64,000 nt of DNA from Rhizobium sophoriradicis (GTDB lineage: Bacteria > Pseudomonadota > Alphaproteobacteria > Rhizobiales > Rhizobiaceae), in assembly GCF_003939025.1 (NCBI RefSeq), contig NZ_RQIH01000007.1:308349-372348 (forward strand), in the 5' to 3' direction. Shown piece after piece: positions 18,674 to 27,319 of the stretch. Each line of letters begins with the position of its first letter. Positions within the stretch are counted from its first letter, which is position 1. The notes below the pieces were generated by a model. It was given only the letters and a program-made list of their open reading frames with translations, was not told the DNA's origin and did no database searches. The translations under genes were made by a program, and so were the position numbers.

Positions 18674-18935
18674 GTGTATGCAATGGATGTGCCAGACATT
18701 AAGCGATTGATTTTACGATGGTAATTTCGAAGCTGTTTGGCGAATGTCGCAAGTGTATGCAAATTTAACGGACTCACGGTATAAAATTTATGCAAAGCCT
18801 ATAATGTTGGCGAAAATTCCACATTATATAGAAAGTGGACTTGTTTTCGGTCGCGGATTAATTTCATTTTGCAAATGAAAACAGTGTATTGCTTCCATAT
18901 TTGACTTTGTGTCGTGGGCAATGCATGTGTATGCA
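18674..18935. promoter_or_regulatory. Divergent control region with three GTGTATGCA sites
   Basis: The nonamer GTGTATGCA occurs at 18674-18682, 18753-18761 and 18927-18935 in the 312-bp spacer between the importer operon and gntR. The last copy is part of TGCAT-GTGT-ATGCA (18922-18935), an inverted repeat ending two bases before the gntR start codon. A fourth, weaker match (TTTATGCA) is near 18788. The spacer is AT-rich relative to its flanks. These are probable operators of the divergent GntR regulator, affecting both directions. Confidence 0.6.
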
Positions 18936-18937
18936 GC

Positions 18938-19654
18938 ATGACCAACGACCAGAGTGACCCATCGAAGCAGATCCGGCGCCGGGAGATCATCCGGGCAGGA
19001 ACGACCGTCGAGCAAATGGTGCGGGCAATCGCCGACATGATCGTGACCGGGCAGATGCTGCCGGGTGACAAGCTCGACGAAATTTCGCTGGCAGCCCGGT
19101 TCGATGTGTCGCGCACCCCTGTGCGCGAGGCGCTCCGGGAACTCGGAGCGATGGGGCTTGTCGAGCGCGAGCCGAACCGCAGCGCCGTCGTCACCAATGT
19201 GACGGAAACCTATCTGCATTCGATGTTCGAGGCGATGGCGGAGCTCGAGGGCATTTGCGCTCGGCTTTCCGCCGAGCGGATGACGATCGAGGAGCGGCGC
19301 CTGTTGGAAATCGAGCACCGCGCCTCCGCCCGGCTCGTGCGTCAGGGCGCCGACGAAGAGTATTCTGCCTATAACACTGAATTTCATAGCCGGCTCTATC
19401 GCGGCGCGCACAATGAGCACATCTATGAGCTGGTAACGCAGAGCAGGGCCCGGCTTGCGCCTTTTCGCCGCGCGCAGTTCCGGCTGTCCGGCCGGCTGGC
19501 GAAATCCTATGACGAGCACGACGTGATCGTGACGGCGATCATGCGCGCCGACGGCGCGGCCGCCGCGCGCGCGGCCTATGCCCATGTGGAAATCGTCAGC
19601 GACGCCAGCGCCGTCTTTGCGGCCGCTGCCGAGCGGAAAGAGCGAGGCGCTTGA
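18938..19654 (+). CDS. GntR-family transcriptional regulator, FadR/FCD subfamily
   Basis: 238 residues. An N-terminal winged helix-turn-helix (LPGDKLDEISLAARFDVSRTPVREALRELGAMGLVEREPNR, about residues 40-80) is followed by an all-helical FCD ligand domain with metal-type residues (EYNTEFH-like segment YNTEFHSRLYRGAHN, and HVEIV near the end). The ATG at 18938 is preferred to a GTG at 18914, which would place the operator inside the gene. Divergent from the BMP importer operon and followed by a ridA gene, so it is the likely local repressor of amide uptake and hydrolysis and probably of itself. Confidence 0.88.
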   Translation: MTNDQSDPSKQIRRREIIRAGTTVEQMVRAIADMIVTGQMLPGDKLDEISLAARFDVSRTPVREALRELGAMGLVEREPNRSAVVTNVTETYLHSMFEAMAELEGICARLSAERMTIEERRLLEIEHRASARLVRQGADEEYSAYNTEFHSRLYRGAHNEHIYELVTQSRARLAPFRRAQFRLSGRLAKSYDEHDVIVTAIMRADGAAAARAAYAHVEIVSDASAVFAAAAERKERGA

Positions 19655-19696
19655 CGTCGGAGAGGGTTTGGCTGAGGAGTTGAAGGAAATCGCGCT

Positions 19697-20098
19697 ATGG
19701 AAATGCCGATGAAGAAGATTTTCAATCCGCCGTCCGTCCGCCGTCCGTTTGGAAATTACAATCATGGGCTGCTGGTGCCGCCGGGCGCGTCGCTGCTCGT
19801 CGTTTCAGGCCAGCTCGGCATCGGTCTCGACGAGAAGGTGCCGGAAGATATCGGCAAGCAGGCGGAGCTCTGTTTCGAAGCGATCAAGGCCATTCTTGCC
19901 GATGCGGAGATGAGTTTTGCGGATGTCATCCGCATTTCGGCATTCGTGACGAAGCGCGAGGATTTTCCGGCCTATATGGCGGTGCGCGATCGCTACACGC
20001 TCGATCCGAAGCCGGTTTCTACGTTGATCATCGTCGGCGGGTTCACTCGGCCGGATTTCCTCGTCGAAGTCGAGGTCACCGCCGCCAAAGTACTGTGA
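19697..20098 (+). CDS. RidA/YjgF family protein
   Basis: 133 residues. Members of the family hydrolyse reactive enamine/imine intermediates, or act in ureide and pyrimidine breakdown (as RutC was proposed to do). The chain shows the family pattern: a GNYNHGLLVPPG entry, a SGQLGI turn (about residues 36-41), IRISAFVTKREDFPAYMAVRD and the C-terminal LVEVEVTAAK. The arginine usual in the active site (KSSR-like R in the C-terminal half) is not obvious where expected, so catalytic competence is uncertain. It lies 42 bp after gntR, probably co-transcribed, and convergent with the next gene. Confidence 0.82.
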   Translation: MEMPMKKIFNPPSVRRPFGNYNHGLLVPPGASLLVVSGQLGIGLDEKVPEDIGKQAELCFEAIKAILADAEMSFADVIRISAFVTKREDFPAYMAVRDRYTLDPKPVSTLIIVGGFTRPDFLVEVEVTAAKVL

Positions 20099-20120
20099 CG
20101 TCTGCTGGGGGCGACCCGTT

Positions 20121-20702
20121 TCAGAACCGTTCCATCGATGTCTGCACCTTTTCCAGAAACCGCGCCCGCGTTTCAGGCGTGCAATTGTTCATGTCGTAAT
20201 GAGCAAGGAAGGTAACCGGCCGCAGCGGATTGATCTGCGCCCTCAGCACGCGCTTGACGATCCTCTTCGGCGGGTTGCCGGCCACGAAGGCGCGGAATGG
20301 GGTTGCTCCGTAGGTCAGCACGGCGGCGAGCTTGGTGATATGGCGCAACCGCGATTCCACCTTGCCGTCGACAAGTTCGAAAGAGACGCCCGGAAGCCAG
20401 ACGCGATCGAAATAGCCTTTGAGGATTGCCGGGAAGCCAAAGTTCCAGACGGGTGTCACCAGTACCAGTCCTTCAGCCTGCTTCAGCCGATCGACATAGG
20501 GCTTCACCAGTGCGGAATTGCCGGGATAGTCGTGATAGGCGAGCCGGTCGTTGCGTGACAGCACGGGATCGAATTTCTCGGCATAGAGATCGCAGCCATC
20601 CACCTCGTGACCGGCTTTGCGAAGGCTTTCCAGCGTCTGTTTGTAAAGCGCCTTGCCGTAGCTTTCCTCGACCGGATGCGAGTGAAGGACGAGAACTCTC
20701 AT
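20121..20702 (-). CDS. Flavodoxin-fold NAD(P)H (quinone) oxidoreductase
   Basis: 193 residues of the KefF/NQO1/MdaB-like family. It begins MRVLVLHSHPVEESYGKAL, the usual phosphate-binding start of the flavodoxin-like fold, and has LVLVTPVWNFGFPAILKGYFDRVWLPG, the conserved flavin and dimer segment. It reduces quinones or other electrophiles using FMN/FAD and NAD(P)H. The last gene of a six-gene operon; its start overlaps the FAD oxidase stop (ATGA). In this setting it may regenerate or detoxify an acceptor, but the substrate is unknown. Confidence 0.8.
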   Translation of the reverse strand: MRVLVLHSHPVEESYGKALYKQTLESLRKAGHEVDGCDLYAEKFDPVLSRNDRLAYHDYPGNSALVKPYVDRLKQAEGLVLVTPVWNFGFPAILKGYFDRVWLPGVSFELVDGKVESRLRHITKLAAVLTYGATPFRAFVAGNPPKRIVKRVLRAQINPLRPVTFLAHYDMNNCTPETRARFLEKVQTSMERF

Positions 20703-22108
20703 GAGGCCTCCATGACGCTCGCAAGCCCTGGGAAGAGATAGTTCTTGCCGGCATCAAAATCGAAATCGGGGTTCTCCCAGGCGATCATCTTGCCGGGATT
20801 GAGGAGCCCCCTCGGGTCGGTCTCGTGCTTGAAGGCGAGCTGCACCTTGTCGGTGCGTTTCATGCCGCCTTCCTCGAGCGTGTAGCGGTGCGGGTTGAAG
20901 ATCGGGCAGCCGTGATCCTGGTGAATCCTGATGATCTCCTCGAGGCGTTCCTCCGAGGTGTAACGCACCAGCGGCAGGCCGGAGCACTGGATCTGCCCGT
21001 CGAACCTGATGAATTCGAGATGGCCCGGCACTTCGTCACCAAAGATCTCGACCATCTTGGCGACCTTGGCCACGTGATCCGGCCCCGGATACTGAACCTG
21101 CAGATAGGTGAAGTTGGGATCGACCTTCAGGGCGCGCAACGTCGTGTGGTTCCAGGCAAGCTCATAGGCATGCGGAATGCCCTTCATGCTTTCGACCGTG
21201 TCGGAGCGGAAGACGACCTCGCCCTTATGCGCGGCGGCGAAGGCCAGGAAAGCATCCATTGAATGCGGCGCGATCATCAGCACCACGACCGACTGTCCCT
21301 TGCGGATATAGGGTTTGTGGCGCGTGAAATAATCATGCGGTATGGGTGCGGCGATCGGCGCGATCTCCTTGACGAGGATGCCGTTGCATTTGGCGAGCGC
21401 ATCCGAGAAGCGCACGGCCGCCATGAAGTCGTCGTAACCGACAAGCACGTCGACCCAGTCATAGGCGGGCGCCAGCGGCATTTCGATTTCAGTGATGATG
21501 CCGTTGGTGCCATAGGCATGGCTGACCTTCTGCAGGTCCCAGCCGGTGAGGTCGAGCACCCGAGGTTCGGCTTCCATCGTGACGACGCGCAGACGCAGGA
21601 TATTGCCGAGATCGCGCAGGCCTCCCCAGGTGATCGAGCCGACGCCGCCGGAGCCGCCGGCGATGAAGCCGCCGACGGTCGCCATCTGCGCGGTCGAAGG
21701 GTGGAAGCGTAGCTCCTGCCCGGAATGGGCCTTGGTCTGCTTGTCGAGCTGAGCGATGATGATGCCCGGCTCGCAGATCACCCGGCCGGGATGGATTTCC
21801 TTGATCTTGTTCATGGCCGCAAGGTTCAGCACGATGCCGCCGGAGAGCGGCATCGCCTGGCCGTAATTGCCGGTGCCGCCGCCGCGGGGAGTGACCGGCA
21901 CCCCATGGGCGAAAGCAACCTTCAGCGTGCGGATGACCTCTTCCTCATTCTTTGGCGTGACCACGAGATCGGCCGTCACATTGTCGAGCTGCGCCTTCAG
22001 GATCGGCGAATACCAGTAGAAGTCCCGGCTCTTCTGGCGCACCAGCGCCGGATTGTCCTCGACGGCGATGCCTTCGAGTTCCTTCTTGATCGTCTGATAA
22101 TCCGGCAT
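20699..22108 (-). CDS. FAD-linked oxidase, GlcD/vanillyl-alcohol-oxidase type
   Basis: 469 residues. The N-terminal PCMH-type FAD-binding domain contains TPKNEEEVIRTLKVAFAHGVPVTPRGGGTGNYGQAMPL (about residues 50-90) and SGGVGSITWGGLRDLGN, and the C-terminal FAD-oxidase domain ends with LLNPGKMIAWE. Typical substrates are 2-hydroxy acids or aromatic alcohols. The start at 22108 (MPDYQTIKK) follows one base after the upstream stop; an upstream extension overlaps that gene. Part of a tight operon with a CodA-like amidohydrolase and a NitT-type importer. Substrate not deducible. Confidence 0.85.
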   Translation of the reverse strand: MPDYQTIKKELEGIAVEDNPALVRQKSRDFYWYSPILKAQLDNVTADLVVTPKNEEEVIRTLKVAFAHGVPVTPRGGGTGNYGQAMPLSGGIVLNLAAMNKIKEIHPGRVICEPGIIIAQLDKQTKAHSGQELRFHPSTAQMATVGGFIAGGSGGVGSITWGGLRDLGNILRLRVVTMEAEPRVLDLTGWDLQKVSHAYGTNGIITEIEMPLAPAYDWVDVLVGYDDFMAAVRFSDALAKCNGILVKEIAPIAAPIPHDYFTRHKPYIRKGQSVVVLMIAPHSMDAFLAFAAAHKGEVVFRSDTVESMKGIPHAYELAWNHTTLRALKVDPNFTYLQVQYPGPDHVAKVAKMVEIFGDEVPGHLEFIRFDGQIQCSGLPLVRYTSEERLEEIIRIHQDHGCPIFNPHRYTLEEGGMKRTDKVQLAFKHETDPRGLLNPGKMIAWENPDFDFDAGKNYLFPGLASVMEAS

Positions 22109-22109
22109 G

Positions 22110-23423
22110 TCAGGCTCCAACGACGCTGTCGAGTTCACGATAGTCCGGCAGGCTGCGGTCGATCACCTTGCCGCGGCGAAGGACGACGCGGTCTGACTGC
22201 GGACGGGAAAGAAATTCGCTCCAGCGCCTGGCGCTGAAGAGCACGAGATCGGCCGGGGCTCCGACGGCGATGCGGCCCATATCGGAGCGGCCGAGAATAT
22301 CGGCGGGCGAAGTGGTGACGATGCGCGCGGCCGTATCCAATGGGTGATCGAGATGCAGGATGCGCACCGCCTCGCGGAATACCTCCACCGGGTCCAGATC
22401 GCCGTAGGCGTAGAAGGGGTCGCGAGTATTGTCGGAGGCGACCGCCGTTGCCACACCGGCCGCGGCCAGTTCCTTGAAGAGAGTAATGCCGCGCCAGCGC
22501 GGTGTCCGGCCGGGGTAGCGGTCCTGCAGATACATGTTGCACATCGGCAGCGAGACGATGGAAATGCCGGCCTTTGCAACGAGCTCGACCGTGCGCTTTG
22601 CGGCCTCCTCGTCCTGGCGGGCGAGCGAGCAGCAATGGCCGGCCGTTACCTGGCCTTCGAACCGGTTGCGCAGCACGGCCTCGGCAATCGCCTTCAAGGT
22701 CTCGGCAGCGGGATCGTCGGTCTCGTCGACGTGGAGGTCGACATCGAGGCCGTTGTCGGCGGCAGCCCTGAAAAGCACGTCGAGCTGGCTGTCGAGATCG
22801 GCGGTCATCCGGGTGACGCCGCCGATCAGTCCGCCTTTTTCGCGTACGACAGCAACCAGGTCGGCGAAAAAGGCCGCATCCGCCATATTTTCCATCGGGA
22901 AGAGCGCTACAGCCTGCAGCGCGATCCGGTCCTTCCATGCCTCGCGCATCTCGGCAAAAACCTCGAAGGAAATGCGGTGCTGCGGCGCCAGCGAGTCGAG
23001 ATGCGTGCGGATCAGGCTGGTGCCGTGCGCATAGGCCGAGCGCAGCGAAAATTCCATGCGTTTCCAGACATCCGCCGCTGACCAGTTCGCTTCGCGGTCC
23101 GTGCGCACGGCCTCCAGCGCGCCCATGAAAGTGCCGTCCGCATTGGCGTTGCGCGGCCAGATATGCCCCTTGTCGAGGTGCGTGTGCATGTCGGCGAAAC
23201 ACGGCCAGACCATGCCCTCCTTCAGGTCGGATCTCGCGAATTCCGCCGGCGTTCCGCCCGCCGGCAGCAGTGCGGAGATGACGCCATTGGTGATGACGAT
23301 ATCGGCCTTGATCAGACCTTCGACGGCAGGCGTGTCAAATCCGACGGTGGCGGCGGCGGGAAGCGTCGCGTTGCACAGTGCGAAGCGGCCGGCATTGGGC
23401 GGAGAGATGAAGGGATAGGTCAT
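22110..23423 (-). CDS. CodA-like metal-dependent amidohydrolase (cytosine-deaminase family)
   Basis: 437 residues. The amidohydrolase motifs are in order: HTHLDK (metal ligands, about residue 80), LIRTHLDS, the metal His in DLHVDETDD (about 232), AGHCCSLA (about 263) and the metal Asp in ASDNTRDPFYAYGD (about 330). This pattern fits the cytosine deaminase/isoguanine deaminase branch. The substrate could be a pyrimidine, a thiamine-degradation product or another cyclic amide. Its ATG overlaps the permease stop, so it is linked to uptake by the importer upstream. Confidence 0.85.
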   Translation of the reverse strand: MTYPFISPPNAGRFALCNATLPAAATVGFDTPAVEGLIKADIVITNGVISALLPAGGTPAEFARSDLKEGMVWPCFADMHTHLDKGHIWPRNANADGTFMGALEAVRTDREANWSAADVWKRMEFSLRSAYAHGTSLIRTHLDSLAPQHRISFEVFAEMREAWKDRIALQAVALFPMENMADAAFFADLVAVVREKGGLIGGVTRMTADLDSQLDVLFRAAADNGLDVDLHVDETDDPAAETLKAIAEAVLRNRFEGQVTAGHCCSLARQDEEAAKRTVELVAKAGISIVSLPMCNMYLQDRYPGRTPRWRGITLFKELAAAGVATAVASDNTRDPFYAYGDLDPVEVFREAVRILHLDHPLDTAARIVTTSPADILGRSDMGRIAVGAPADLVLFSARRWSEFLSRPQSDRVVLRRGKVIDRSLPDYRELDSVVGA

Positions 23424-24259
23424 CAGTTTTCCCGTTTCAGGCTGCTCTCGTGCCAGCGGTGCAGGGCAAGCCAGGAAATGAACGAGGTGAGGGCAAAGAT
23501 CGCGACGCCGAGAAGCGAAAGCATCAGCAGCGCGGCGAAGAGGCGGGGGATGTTGAGCCGGTACTGAGCTTCGAGAAGCCGGAAGGCGAGCCCGGAACCC
23601 GCACCCGCCGATCCTGCCGCAAATTCCGCGACGACGGCGGCAATCAGCGCCAGGCCGCCGCCGATCCTAAGGCCTGTCATGAAATAGGGCTGGGCGGCGG
23701 GCAGCTTGAGATAGAGCAGTGTCTGCCAGCGGGAGGCGCCGTAGAGTTCGAAGAGATTGATGAGATTGTGGTCGACGCTTTTCAGCCCCTGGACCATGTT
23801 CGACAGGATCGGAAAGAAGGCGACGAGGAAGGCGCAGATCAAAAGCGCCACCTGCGTCGAGGGCGCATAGATCAGGATCAGCTGCGAGATCGCGACGATC
23901 GGCGTCACCTGCAGAATGACCGCGAGCGGATAGAAGGCGAGTTCGATCCAGCGCGATTGCACGAGGAAGATCGCAAAGCCGACGCCGCCGACAAGTGCCA
24001 GCATCAGCGACAGGAAGGTGATTTTGGTGGTGACCCAGAAGGCGGGCGCAAGCGTGGCCCAGTCGGTCACGAAGGCGTTCGCCACAGCCGCTGGCCCCGG
24101 CAGGATATAAGGCGGCACGTCTGACAGTTTCACATAGGCGTACCAGATCAGAAGGAGGAGAGCGATGACGAGCAATGGAACGGCGATCCGCAAGGCGAGA
24201 TCGCGGCGCCTGGCGCTCGCGGCATCCGGATGGGGCGATGCGCCGGTCTCGTCGCTCAT
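23423..24259 (-). CDS. ABC importer permease, NitT/TauT/THI5 type
   Basis: 278 residues with six or so membrane helices, from LRIAVPLLVIALLLLIWYAYV to FALTSFISWLALHRW. The ABC-interaction loop is the ELYGASRWQTLLYLKLPAAQPYF segment (EAA-like motif). The ATG at 24259 overlaps the ATPase stop (ATGA), and the stop overlaps the next gene start. The open frame continues upstream opposite the ATPase gene, but that part is a shadow. Confidence 0.88.
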   Translation of the reverse strand: MSDETGASPHPDAASARRRDLALRIAVPLLVIALLLLIWYAYVKLSDVPPYILPGPAAVANAFVTDWATLAPAFWVTTKITFLSLMLALVGGVGFAIFLVQSRWIELAFYPLAVILQVTPIVAISQLILIYAPSTQVALLICAFLVAFFPILSNMVQGLKSVDHNLINLFELYGASRWQTLLYLKLPAAQPYFMTGLRIGGGLALIAAVVAEFAAGSAGAGSGLAFRLLEAQYRLNIPRLFAALLMLSLLGVAIFALTSFISWLALHRWHESSLKREN

Positions 24260-25083
24260 CAATGATCTCCAGCCGAATTGATTGCGCCGATGAGCGAATG
24301 GGAGACCGTCTCGCAGGCCTTCCTGTATTCTTCGGAACTGCGGTAATAGGCATCGCGCTCCAGGCTGGTCGTTAGCGGGACGTCTGCGTGCACCCGGCCG
24401 GGCCTTGCCTTCATCACGACGATGCGGTTCGAGAGATAGGCCGACTCGAAGACGGAATGGGTGACGAAGATGACGGTGATGCCGGTCGTCTTCCAGAGCC
24501 GCAGCACGTCGTCGTTGAGCTTCTGACGGGTGATTTCGTCGAGTGCGGCGAAGGGCTCGTCCATCAGCAGAAGTTTCGGTTTCGTCACCAGCGCGCGGGC
24601 GATCGAGACCCGCATCCTCATGCCGCCGGAAAGTTCGCGCGGATAGGCCTTGGCGAAATCCTGCAGACCGACCGTGGTCAGTACATCCATGATCCGCTTG
24701 GAGGCTGCCGCTTTCGAAACACGCCTCAGCCTCAGCGGCAGGTGGACATTGTCGAATACGTTCTTCCAGGGCATCAGCGTTGGCTCCTGGAAGACGAAGC
24801 CGATATCGCCCTCCGGCAGGCCTTTCGAATTGATGCGCGAACTCGGCCAGTCGATCGCCCCCGATGTCACGTCGCCGAGGCCGGCGATGATGCGCAGCGC
24901 CGTCGACTTGCCGCAGCCGGAAGGGCCGAGGAGGCTGACGAATTCGCCGCTTTCGACGGTGAGCGACATGTCCGAAAGTGCGACGGTTCCGCTGGAAAAG
25001 ACCTTCGAAACCGAGCGCATGACGACCAATGGCCGCTTGCGCTTGTCTTGTGGGGATACGGCCTGGGCTTCTGCTAGCGGCAT
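24259..25083 (-). CDS. ABC importer ATPase, NitT/TauT/THI5 type
   Basis: 274 residues. Walker A GPSGCGKST, Q-loop FVFQEPTLMPW, signature LSGGMRMRVSIARAL, Walker B LLLMDEPFAALDE and H-loop FVTHSVFES are all present. It forms one importer with the permease at 23423 and the binding protein at 25152 and overlaps the permease gene by one base pattern (ATGA). Confidence 0.93.
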   Translation of the reverse strand: MPLAEAQAVSPQDKRKRPLVVMRSVSKVFSSGTVALSDMSLTVESGEFVSLLGPSGCGKSTALRIIAGLGDVTSGAIDWPSSRINSKGLPEGDIGFVFQEPTLMPWKNVFDNVHLPLRLRRVSKAAASKRIMDVLTTVGLQDFAKAYPRELSGGMRMRVSIARALVTKPKLLLMDEPFAALDEITRQKLNDDVLRLWKTTGITVIFVTHSVFESAYLSNRIVVMKARPGRVHADVPLTTSLERDAYYRSSEEYRKACETVSHSLIGAINSAGDH

Positions 25084-25151
25084 TGCCTGTCTCGTTCATG
25101 CGGGGGAGATGCAATCCGCCGCAGCGGCGGATCATCGGGGTTGCGGCCAGC

Positions 25152-26168
25152 TTACTTCTTCATCGCCATGCCGGTGCTCTTGCAGACGAATTTCGTCGTA
25201 AACGCCTTGGTGTAATCCGTCTCCGGCTTGAAGACCTTGATCGCGACCATCTCTTCGAAGAACGCCTTGTAATGGGCATCGGTGATGCAGCCGATGCCCT
25301 TGTCCAGGCTGTCGCCGGACTCGATGATGCCGTATTCCTTCATCTTGGCGATCGAATAGGCGATCTGACCATCCGTCATTTCAGGATTATCCTTCTTGAT
25401 CAGTTCGTTCGCCTTGCGGTTGTCGCCGTAGAGATAGTTGTACCAGCCCTCGATGGAGGCATCGACGAAGCGCTGAACCACATCCGGCTTACTGTCGATC
25501 ATCGTTTGCGTCGTGGTGATCATCGTCGAATAGGGAGAGTAGCCGTTGTCGGCGAGCAGGAAGACCTTAGGTTCGAAGCCGGCCTGCTTCTCAATCTCAT
25601 AGGGCTCCGAGGTGAGGTAGCCTTGCTGCGCGGACTCCTTGTCCGCGAGGAACGGAGCCGGGCTGAAATTGTAGGGCTTGTATTGCTCGTCCTTGAAGCC
25701 TTTGAAATTCGCCTTCATCCATTCGAAATAGGTGAGGTAGCCGTCCTTGCCGAGAAACAGCGTCTTCAGCTTCGCGAGGTCTTCGAATTTCTCGATGCCG
25801 GCGTCCGGGTGGGCGATCAGCACCTGCGGATCCTTCTGGAAGATCGCCGCGACATCGACGAGCGGAATGCCCTGTTCGACGGCCGAGATTTCGCCCTGCG
25901 GGCCGCCCATGTAGAAGTCGATCTTGCCGGAGATCAAAAGCGCGCTGTTTGCCGCGTTCGGGCCGCCCTGCACGATGGTCACGTCGAGGCCGTGTTTCGC
26001 ATAGGTGCCATCGGCGACCGCCTGGTAAAACCCACCGTGTTCGGCCTGGGCTAGCCAGTTCGTGCCGTAACTCACCTTGTCGGCCGCATGGGCGGAGGCC
26101 ATGGCGGCAAGCGCGCCGCCAAGACCGGCAAGTGCGGAAAGGCCCCAGTTCTTCAGTGCATCGGCCAT
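25152..26168 (-). CDS. Periplasmic binding protein, NMT1/THI5-like
   Basis: 338 residues from the ATG at 26168, which follows AAGGGGA. A signal peptide (LSALAGLGGALAAMASAHAA) leads to the type II binding-protein fold with the NMT1-type start TNWLAQAEHGGFYQAVADGTYAKHGLDV and the VQGGPN and FYMGG elements. Relatives bind pyrimidine compounds such as formylaminopyrimidine (ThiY) or other small molecules. First gene of a six-gene operon transcribed away from lysR; the operator at 26248-26283 lies 80 bp upstream. Confidence 0.85.
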   Translation of the reverse strand: MADALKNWGLSALAGLGGALAAMASAHAADKVSYGTNWLAQAEHGGFYQAVADGTYAKHGLDVTIVQGGPNAANSALLISGKIDFYMGGPQGEISAVEQGIPLVDVAAIFQKDPQVLIAHPDAGIEKFEDLAKLKTLFLGKDGYLTYFEWMKANFKGFKDEQYKPYNFSPAPFLADKESAQQGYLTSEPYEIEKQAGFEPKVFLLADNGYSPYSTMITTTQTMIDSKPDVVQRFVDASIEGWYNYLYGDNRKANELIKKDNPEMTDGQIAYSIAKMKEYGIIESGDSLDKGIGCITDAHYKAFFEEMVAIKVFKPETDYTKAFTTKFVCKSTGMAMKK

Positions 26169-26247
26169 GATCTGCGTTCCCCTTCTGAGCGCGGAACGCC
26201 CATCGCGACGTTCCATTTTCCTCATAGGAGCGGTTGCGTTGCTCTTT

Positions 26248-26283
26248 GAAAAGCATCAAATTTCGTGCGCAATGATGCCTTTT
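26248..26283. promoter_or_regulatory. Candidate LysR operator 1
   Basis: GAAAAGCATC (26248-26257) and GATGCCTTTT (26274-26283) form an imperfect inverted repeat with a 16-bp spacer, between the binding-protein gene and lysR. The same two decamers with the same 16-bp spacer occur at 28170-28205 upstream of the creatininase gene. An ATC-N16-GAT core with dyad symmetry suits a LysR-type regulator. Confidence 0.7.
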
Positions 26284-26349
26284 CGGCATCTCAGCGAAAG
26301 CCTGTGCCTAATTTGTGCGTCTGCTTTATTTTTACGCAACGAGGTTGGG

Positions 26350-27300
26350 ATGCTACATTCCAGAAAGCTCATCTACATCAACGAGATCGCCCGCACGGGC
26401 TCGATCCGCAAGGCGGCGGCGCGGCTGAACGTGGCGTCGTCGGCGATCAACCGGCAAATTCTTGCGCTGGAGGAGGAGATGGGCGCGCCGCTCTTTGAGC
26501 GTTTGCCGCGCGGTTTGCGGCTGACGGCCGCCGGCGAACTCTGCATCGAACATATTCGCGAGGTGCTGAAGAATTACGAGCGGCTGGAGGGGCGCATCCG
26601 CAGCCTGAAGATGCAGCAGGCCGGCAAGGTCCGCATCGTTACCACGGTTGGCCTGGCTGCCGGTCCGCTGCCTGACATCATTGCCCGGTTCCAGTCGGAG
26701 CATCCGCGTGTCTTCATGCAATTGCGCAACGACGCCGGTACGATGACGGTCAACCCGGTGATCTCAGGCGAGGTGGATATCGGCCTCGGCTTCAATATTC
26801 CGGCAACGCCGGGCATCCGGACGCTTGGCAATTTCGACATTCCGATCGGCGTGGTTTTGCCACCCGGTCACCACCTGATCGGGTCGGGCCCGATCAACCT
26901 GGCGGACATCGTCCAGGAGCGACTGGTGCTGGCCCAGCAAGGCACCAGCCTGCGCGATGTGATCAATCTGGCGCTCGCGCGCCTCGACGTGCATGTCGAG
27001 CCGGTGCTCGAAACCAATGCCTCGGAGATGCTGAAGAAGCTGGTCAAGTCGGGGGCTGGGCTGACGATTCTCAATCCGCTCGACGTCATCACCGAATGCC
27101 GCCAGGGCGAGTTGGTCTTCCGGCCGATCGCGGAGCCGCATGCCCGCCACCAGCCGATGAAGCTTTTTGCCCGCGCCCGCGCGCCGCTCGATTCCGCGAC
27201 CAGCCTGTTCGTCGAATATCTCCTGGCCGAACTGGCCGGCCTGGTGGAGGAATTGCAGGCCAAAGGCCACATCGCGGCGGAAAAGCCCGCAGCAATCTGA
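26350..27300 (+). CDS. LysR-family transcriptional regulator
   Basis: 316 residues. The N-terminal winged helix (YINEIARTGSIRKAAARLNVASSAINRQILALEEEMGAPLFERLPRGLRLTAAG) is typical of LysR proteins, and the C-terminal part has the two-lobe co-inducer domain (KVRIVTTVGLAAGPLPDIIARFQSEHP onward). The ATG at 26350 aligns with the family start. Divergent from the importer and amidohydrolase operon; an inverted repeat lies between them. The gene ends 19 bp from the convergent creatininase gene, whose own upstream region carries the same operator. Confidence 0.9.
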   Translation: MLHSRKLIYINEIARTGSIRKAAARLNVASSAINRQILALEEEMGAPLFERLPRGLRLTAAGELCIEHIREVLKNYERLEGRIRSLKMQQAGKVRIVTTVGLAAGPLPDIIARFQSEHPRVFMQLRNDAGTMTVNPVISGEVDIGLGFNIPATPGIRTLGNFDIPIGVVLPPGHHLIGSGPINLADIVQERLVLAQQGTSLRDVINLALARLDVHVEPVLETNASEMLKKLVKSGAGLTILNPLDVITECRQGELVFRPIAEPHARHQPMKLFARARAPLDSATSLFVEYLLAELAGLVEELQAKGHIAAEKPAAI

Positions 27301-27319
27301 GCCGTGCGCGATAGAGACC

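Noticed and set aside
20754..20987. Short open frames opposite or within the FAD oxidase gene
   Set aside because: Alternate-frame shadows with no start signals.
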